A DNA stretch of 64,000 nt from NCBI GenBank assembly GCA_034331105.1, contig JAXQGB010000014.1, positions 310,001-374,000 of the forward strand, in the 5' to 3' direction. Below, piece by piece: positions 61,771-64,000 of this stretch. The position numbers and the translations under genes were made by a program. The notes under the pieces were generated by a model. The model ran no database searches. It saw only the letters and a program-made list of their open reading frames with translations, and was not told the DNA's origin. Each line of letters begins with the position of its first letter. The first letter of the stretch is position 1. Source of the stretch: Caenicola sp034331105 (lineage in GTDB: Bacteria; Synergistota; Synergistia; Synergistales; Synergistaceae).

Positions 61771-62775
61771 ATGAAAATCACTAAAATGGTAGCTGCAATA
61801 GATTCACATACCTGCGGGGAGCCAACAAGAATAATTATTGGCGGCGCTCCGATATTTAAAGGTAAGACAATGTCCGAGAAGTGGAAAGACTTCTGTGATA
61901 ATCACAACGACTTCCGCCGTTTCATAATGACAGAACCGCGCGGCCACGCTGATATGTTTGGAGCTATCATGGTCCCGCCGGTCAACCAGGAGGCACATAC
62001 AGGTGTGATCTTCTGCGATTCAGGCGGCAGCGTCTCAATGTGCGGACATGGTTCCATAGGACTCTCTTCCACAATGGTCAATCTTGGCATGGTTCCCGTC
62101 ACTGAACCGACGACAGAGGTAAAACTGGACACCCCTGCAGGCATGGTCACAATGTCTGTAGATGTAAAGGATGGAGAGGCAGTCTCGGCGACACTGAAGA
62201 ATGTTCCGGCCTTTGTATTCGCAAACGATCTTGACCTTTATCTGCCTTCTCTGGATAAAACAGTAAAGTTTGACATATGCTTTGGGGGTAATTTTTTCGC
62301 AATGTTGAAAGCGGAGGATTTCGGTTTTGAGATCATTCCGTCTGAAGCAGCCGCTATCACGAAGATGGGGCTGGAAGTAATGGAAGAGGCAAACAAACAG
62401 CATGCGGTACAGCATCCCCTGATCCCTGAAAACAATAAGGTGCTGCTGGCTGAGTTCGGTATCCATAAAGAGGGCGAAAACGCCAGAAACTGCGTCATAT
62501 TCGGCGCCAAAAACGTAGACAGGTCACCATGCGGCACAGGCACCTGCGCAAAGATGGCCCTTCTTGCAGCAAAAGGTGAGCTTAAACCGGGCGAAAAGTT
62601 CCTGCACGAGAGCATCCTTGGGACCGTCTTCGAAGGTCACTACGAGCCGGGACTTAAGGTAGGAGACTTCGATGCTGTCCAGCCATACATAAAGGGCACT
62701 GCCAATATCACCGGATTCAACTGGCTTGTGCAGCAGGACAGCGATTCACTGCTGCCAGGTTTCCTGCTAGGCTAA
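61771..62775 (+). CDS. proline racemase/4-hydroxyproline epimerase family enzyme
   Basis: A 334-residue enzyme with the two catalytic cysteines of the family: Cys91 in SMCGHGSIGL and Cys254 in RSPCGTGTCAK. Having both argues for a racemase or epimerase and against the hydroxyproline dehydratase branch, where the second is Thr. Other marks are IDSHTCGEPTR and EPRGHADMFGA. It interconverts L- and D-proline or epimerises hydroxyproline without a cofactor. ATG 61771 is used, with GGGTGG upstream. It is divergent from the RpiR regulator and ends in a terminator. Confidence 0.92.
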   Translation: MKITKMVAAIDSHTCGEPTRIIIGGAPIFKGKTMSEKWKDFCDNHNDFRRFIMTEPRGHADMFGAIMVPPVNQEAHTGVIFCDSGGSVSMCGHGSIGLSSTMVNLGMVPVTEPTTEVKLDTPAGMVTMSVDVKDGEAVSATLKNVPAFVFANDLDLYLPSLDKTVKFDICFGGNFFAMLKAEDFGFEIIPSEAAAITKMGLEVMEEANKQHAVQHPLIPENNKVLLAEFGIHKEGENARNCVIFGAKNVDRSPCGTGTCAKMALLAAKGELKPGEKFLHESILGTVFEGHYEPGLKVGDFDAVQPYIKGTANITGFNWLVQQDSDSLLPGFLLG

Positions 62776-62798
62776 GCCTCAAAAAATACTGAAAACAA

Positions 62799-62842
62799 AA
62801 GGGGACAGCCTGATAATTATCTGTGTCTGTCCCTTTCTGTTT
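62799..62842 (+). terminator. intrinsic terminator
   Basis: AAAGGGGACAG (about 62799-62809) pairs with CTGTCCCTTT (62828-62837) and is followed by CTGTTTT, just past the racemase. Confidence 0.75.
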
Positions 62843-62854
62843 TAGAAGATCACT

Positions 62855-63002
62855 GAACTTTTTCACATGTCGTTAACAGCATATTTATCGCCCCTCTTTT
62901 TCGTCTTCTCCGAGTGATCCTTAACAAAGATACACGGTATGAAAATATTTAAGTCACTGGTTTCCCCCTAAAAACCATGCGGGAAAAACAATGGAAAGAT
63001 TG
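62855..63002. repeat. inverted-repeat-bounded dispersed element, copy 4
   Basis: About 148 bp begin with TGAACTTTTTCAC and end with AATGGAAAGATT. They contain TTTTTCGTCTTCTCC (as in copy 1) and CTGGTTTCCCCCTAA / CATGCGGGAAAAACAATG (as in copy 3). It fills the gap between the racemase terminator and the last gene. Confidence 0.65.
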
Positions 63003-63066
63003 GATAATTAATGTAAAATAGCACTGTACTTGTTGCCCAAAAGCTGTAACTGCGGGGGGAACTTTC

Positions 63067-64000
63067 GTGAGAAAGACGGCCATAAGATCAACAATTTTCT
63101 TTTTATGTTTTTTTCTTGCATTTTTACTGCTTCTCATTTTTTCGCCAATATCACATGCTGAGACCCTTGCCGATGTCAAAAGGGAGATCGTCGATTACCA
63201 GTCAAATCCGCTCGAAAGAATAAAGACGCTAAAGTCCGAAGTCCGTAAAATACAGGGGCTGGAAGAAGGGCTTGCAAGACAGTACAGCATCCCGGTCTCG
63301 CAGGTCATAAACTACGAGATGATGCTTGAAAACAACATACATGTATACCACAGCATCTATTTCCTTCAGAAACAGGGGACCGCGCCTACACAGTTCATCC
63401 TTGAAGAGGGCAGGCTCGAAGAACTGGCCGATAAAACACCTCCATACTCATTCCTCCTTTACCTCGACTTCCTCGAAGACGTGGAAAACTACCTCAACGA
63501 AGCAGACAGATACAAGCGCCTGATAGAAAAAGCCAAAGCCGCTATCCTGAGAAACAACGGAGAGAGGGATGAGGCGGAAAAAAGGTTCCGCCTTGTAAAC
63601 GACTTGCTCTCAAGAGGCAGCGGAAACAACCTGAGCAACAGCTGGCGCATGAGGGAGATATTGGCAAAGTTAGAAGAATGTACTGCAATAAACACACTTA
63701 ATTCCGCCACTTTGTCGCTCGCTCAAAAAGAGCTGAACGACACAGAGGGCAAGATAGCGATCATCGGGCCGATGCTTGAAAATATAAGGAAGAACATCAA
63801 GTTCAGCAGTGAAGATTTCGTCTTCCTTAACTCCATAGTGTTAAGAAAGGCCGGATCTCTTTACGATACTATCTCCGTGCTTGAAAAAAAGATAGATCCT
63901 GCAGGCGAACTCAGTGATGATCCAACTGAGATGACGCAGTTTACAAGATTTTGGATCTCAAATGAGAAACAGCTGGTCAGAGATGAAATACTGATGATCC
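63067..64000 (+). CDS. secreted or membrane coiled-coil protein, N-terminal part
   Basis: A frame open from GTG 63067 (GGGGGGA six bases ahead) to the window end gives 311 residues. It starts with a basic N-terminus and one long hydrophobic segment (STIFFLCFFLAFLLLLIFSPISHA), a signal peptide or anchor. About 290 residues follow, helical and charged, with heptad-like stretches (ERIKTLKSEVRKIQGLEEGLARQY; RDEAEKRFRLVNDLL). This could be the periplasmic N-terminal part of a large MscS-type mechanosensitive channel, but the diagnostic part lies beyond the window, so the function is not assigned. It is missing its 3' end. Confidence 0.7.
   Translation, partial: MRKTAIRSTIFFLCFFLAFLLLLIFSPISHAETLADVKREIVDYQSNPLERIKTLKSEVRKIQGLEEGLARQYSIPVSQVINYEMMLENNIHVYHSIYFLQKQGTAPTQFILEEGRLEELADKTPPYSFLLYLDFLEDVENYLNEADRYKRLIEKAKAAILRNNGERDEAEKRFRLVNDLLSRGSGNNLSNSWRMREILAKLEECTAINTLNSATLSLAQKELNDTEGKIAIIGPMLENIRKNIKFSSEDFVFLNSIVLRKAGSLYDTISVLEKKIDPAGELSDDPTEMTQFTRFWISNEKQLVRDEILMI

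Noticed and set aside
1..64000. tRNA, rRNA, prophage, transposase and toxin-antitoxin genes
   Set aside because: All longer gaps were read on both strands and none of these was recognised.

Overview
The window looks like the chromosome of a Gram-negative, anaerobic, amino-acid-fermenting bacterium, most likely a member of the Synergistota. This is an inference from gene content. The supporting genes are a complete lipid A L-Ara4N modification operon (so an outer membrane with LPS), a single-chain pyruvate:ferredoxin oxidoreductase, sodium-pump decarboxylase parts, a group B-type [FeFe]-hydrogenase-like protein, rubrerythrin, a two-gene oxygen-labile serine dehydratase, a proline racemase, branched-chain amino-acid uptake genes and a LysW-dependent lysine/arginine cluster. 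TTG and GTG starts are common and ribosome binding sites are usually strong (GGAGG), which was used to shorten many reading frames.

Layout. 0-2.4 kb: end of an HdeD-like membrane protein, a CcdA/TlpA thiol-redox pair, and an Asp/Glu racemase family enzyme. 2.4-2.9 kb: a repeat element with terminal inverted repeats and an internal 78-bp tandem repeat. 2.9-9 kb: membrane transporters (two EamA, one MFS, one YjiH) and a decarboxylase beta subunit. 9-16 kb: an Aas-like acyl-ACP synthetase, rubrerythrin, CobO, an M48 protease, NudC, PpnP and MetY, the last behind a structured leader RNA. 16-20 kb: an acidic unknown protein, DUF554, BioY with a BirA-like operator, a DtxR-type regulator, an MBL hydrolase and TauE. 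20-25.9 kb: an MrfA-like helicase and a complete ECF tryptophan-type importer under a Trp T-box. 26-29 kb: yqeC, mocA and a purine permease. 29-37.5 kb: arnT-B-C-A(N)-A(C)-D-E-ugd. 37.5-44 kb: a divergent IlvD/Edd protein and a livHMGFJ transporter. 44-47 kb: serine dehydratase and a frameshifted hydrogenase gene. 47.5-52.8 kb: lysW-X-(leader)-Y-Z-J-K. 52.8-54.1 kb: transaldolase between two repeat elements. 54.1-59.3 kb: nifJ and an oxaloacetate-decarboxylase-type carboxyltransferase. 59.6-62.8 kb: an OCD-family enzyme, an RpiR regulator and a proline racemase. 63 kb to end: start of a secreted or membrane coiled-coil protein.

How the genes fit together. Amino acids enter through LIV-type and ECF transporters. 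Serine is deaminated to pyruvate, pyruvate is oxidised by NifJ to acetyl-CoA with reduced ferredoxin, and a hydrogenase-like protein may dispose of or sense the electrons. Oxaloacetate decarboxylation by split subunits may couple to sodium export. RNA-level control is prominent: a Trp T-box, a probable attenuator inside the lys operon, and an unassigned switch-like leader before metY. The most unusual features are the family of inverted-repeat elements (four loci), one of them framed by arms built from repeated ~11-bp units, and the metY leader. No CRISPR array, tRNA, rRNA, prophage or transposase was seen.
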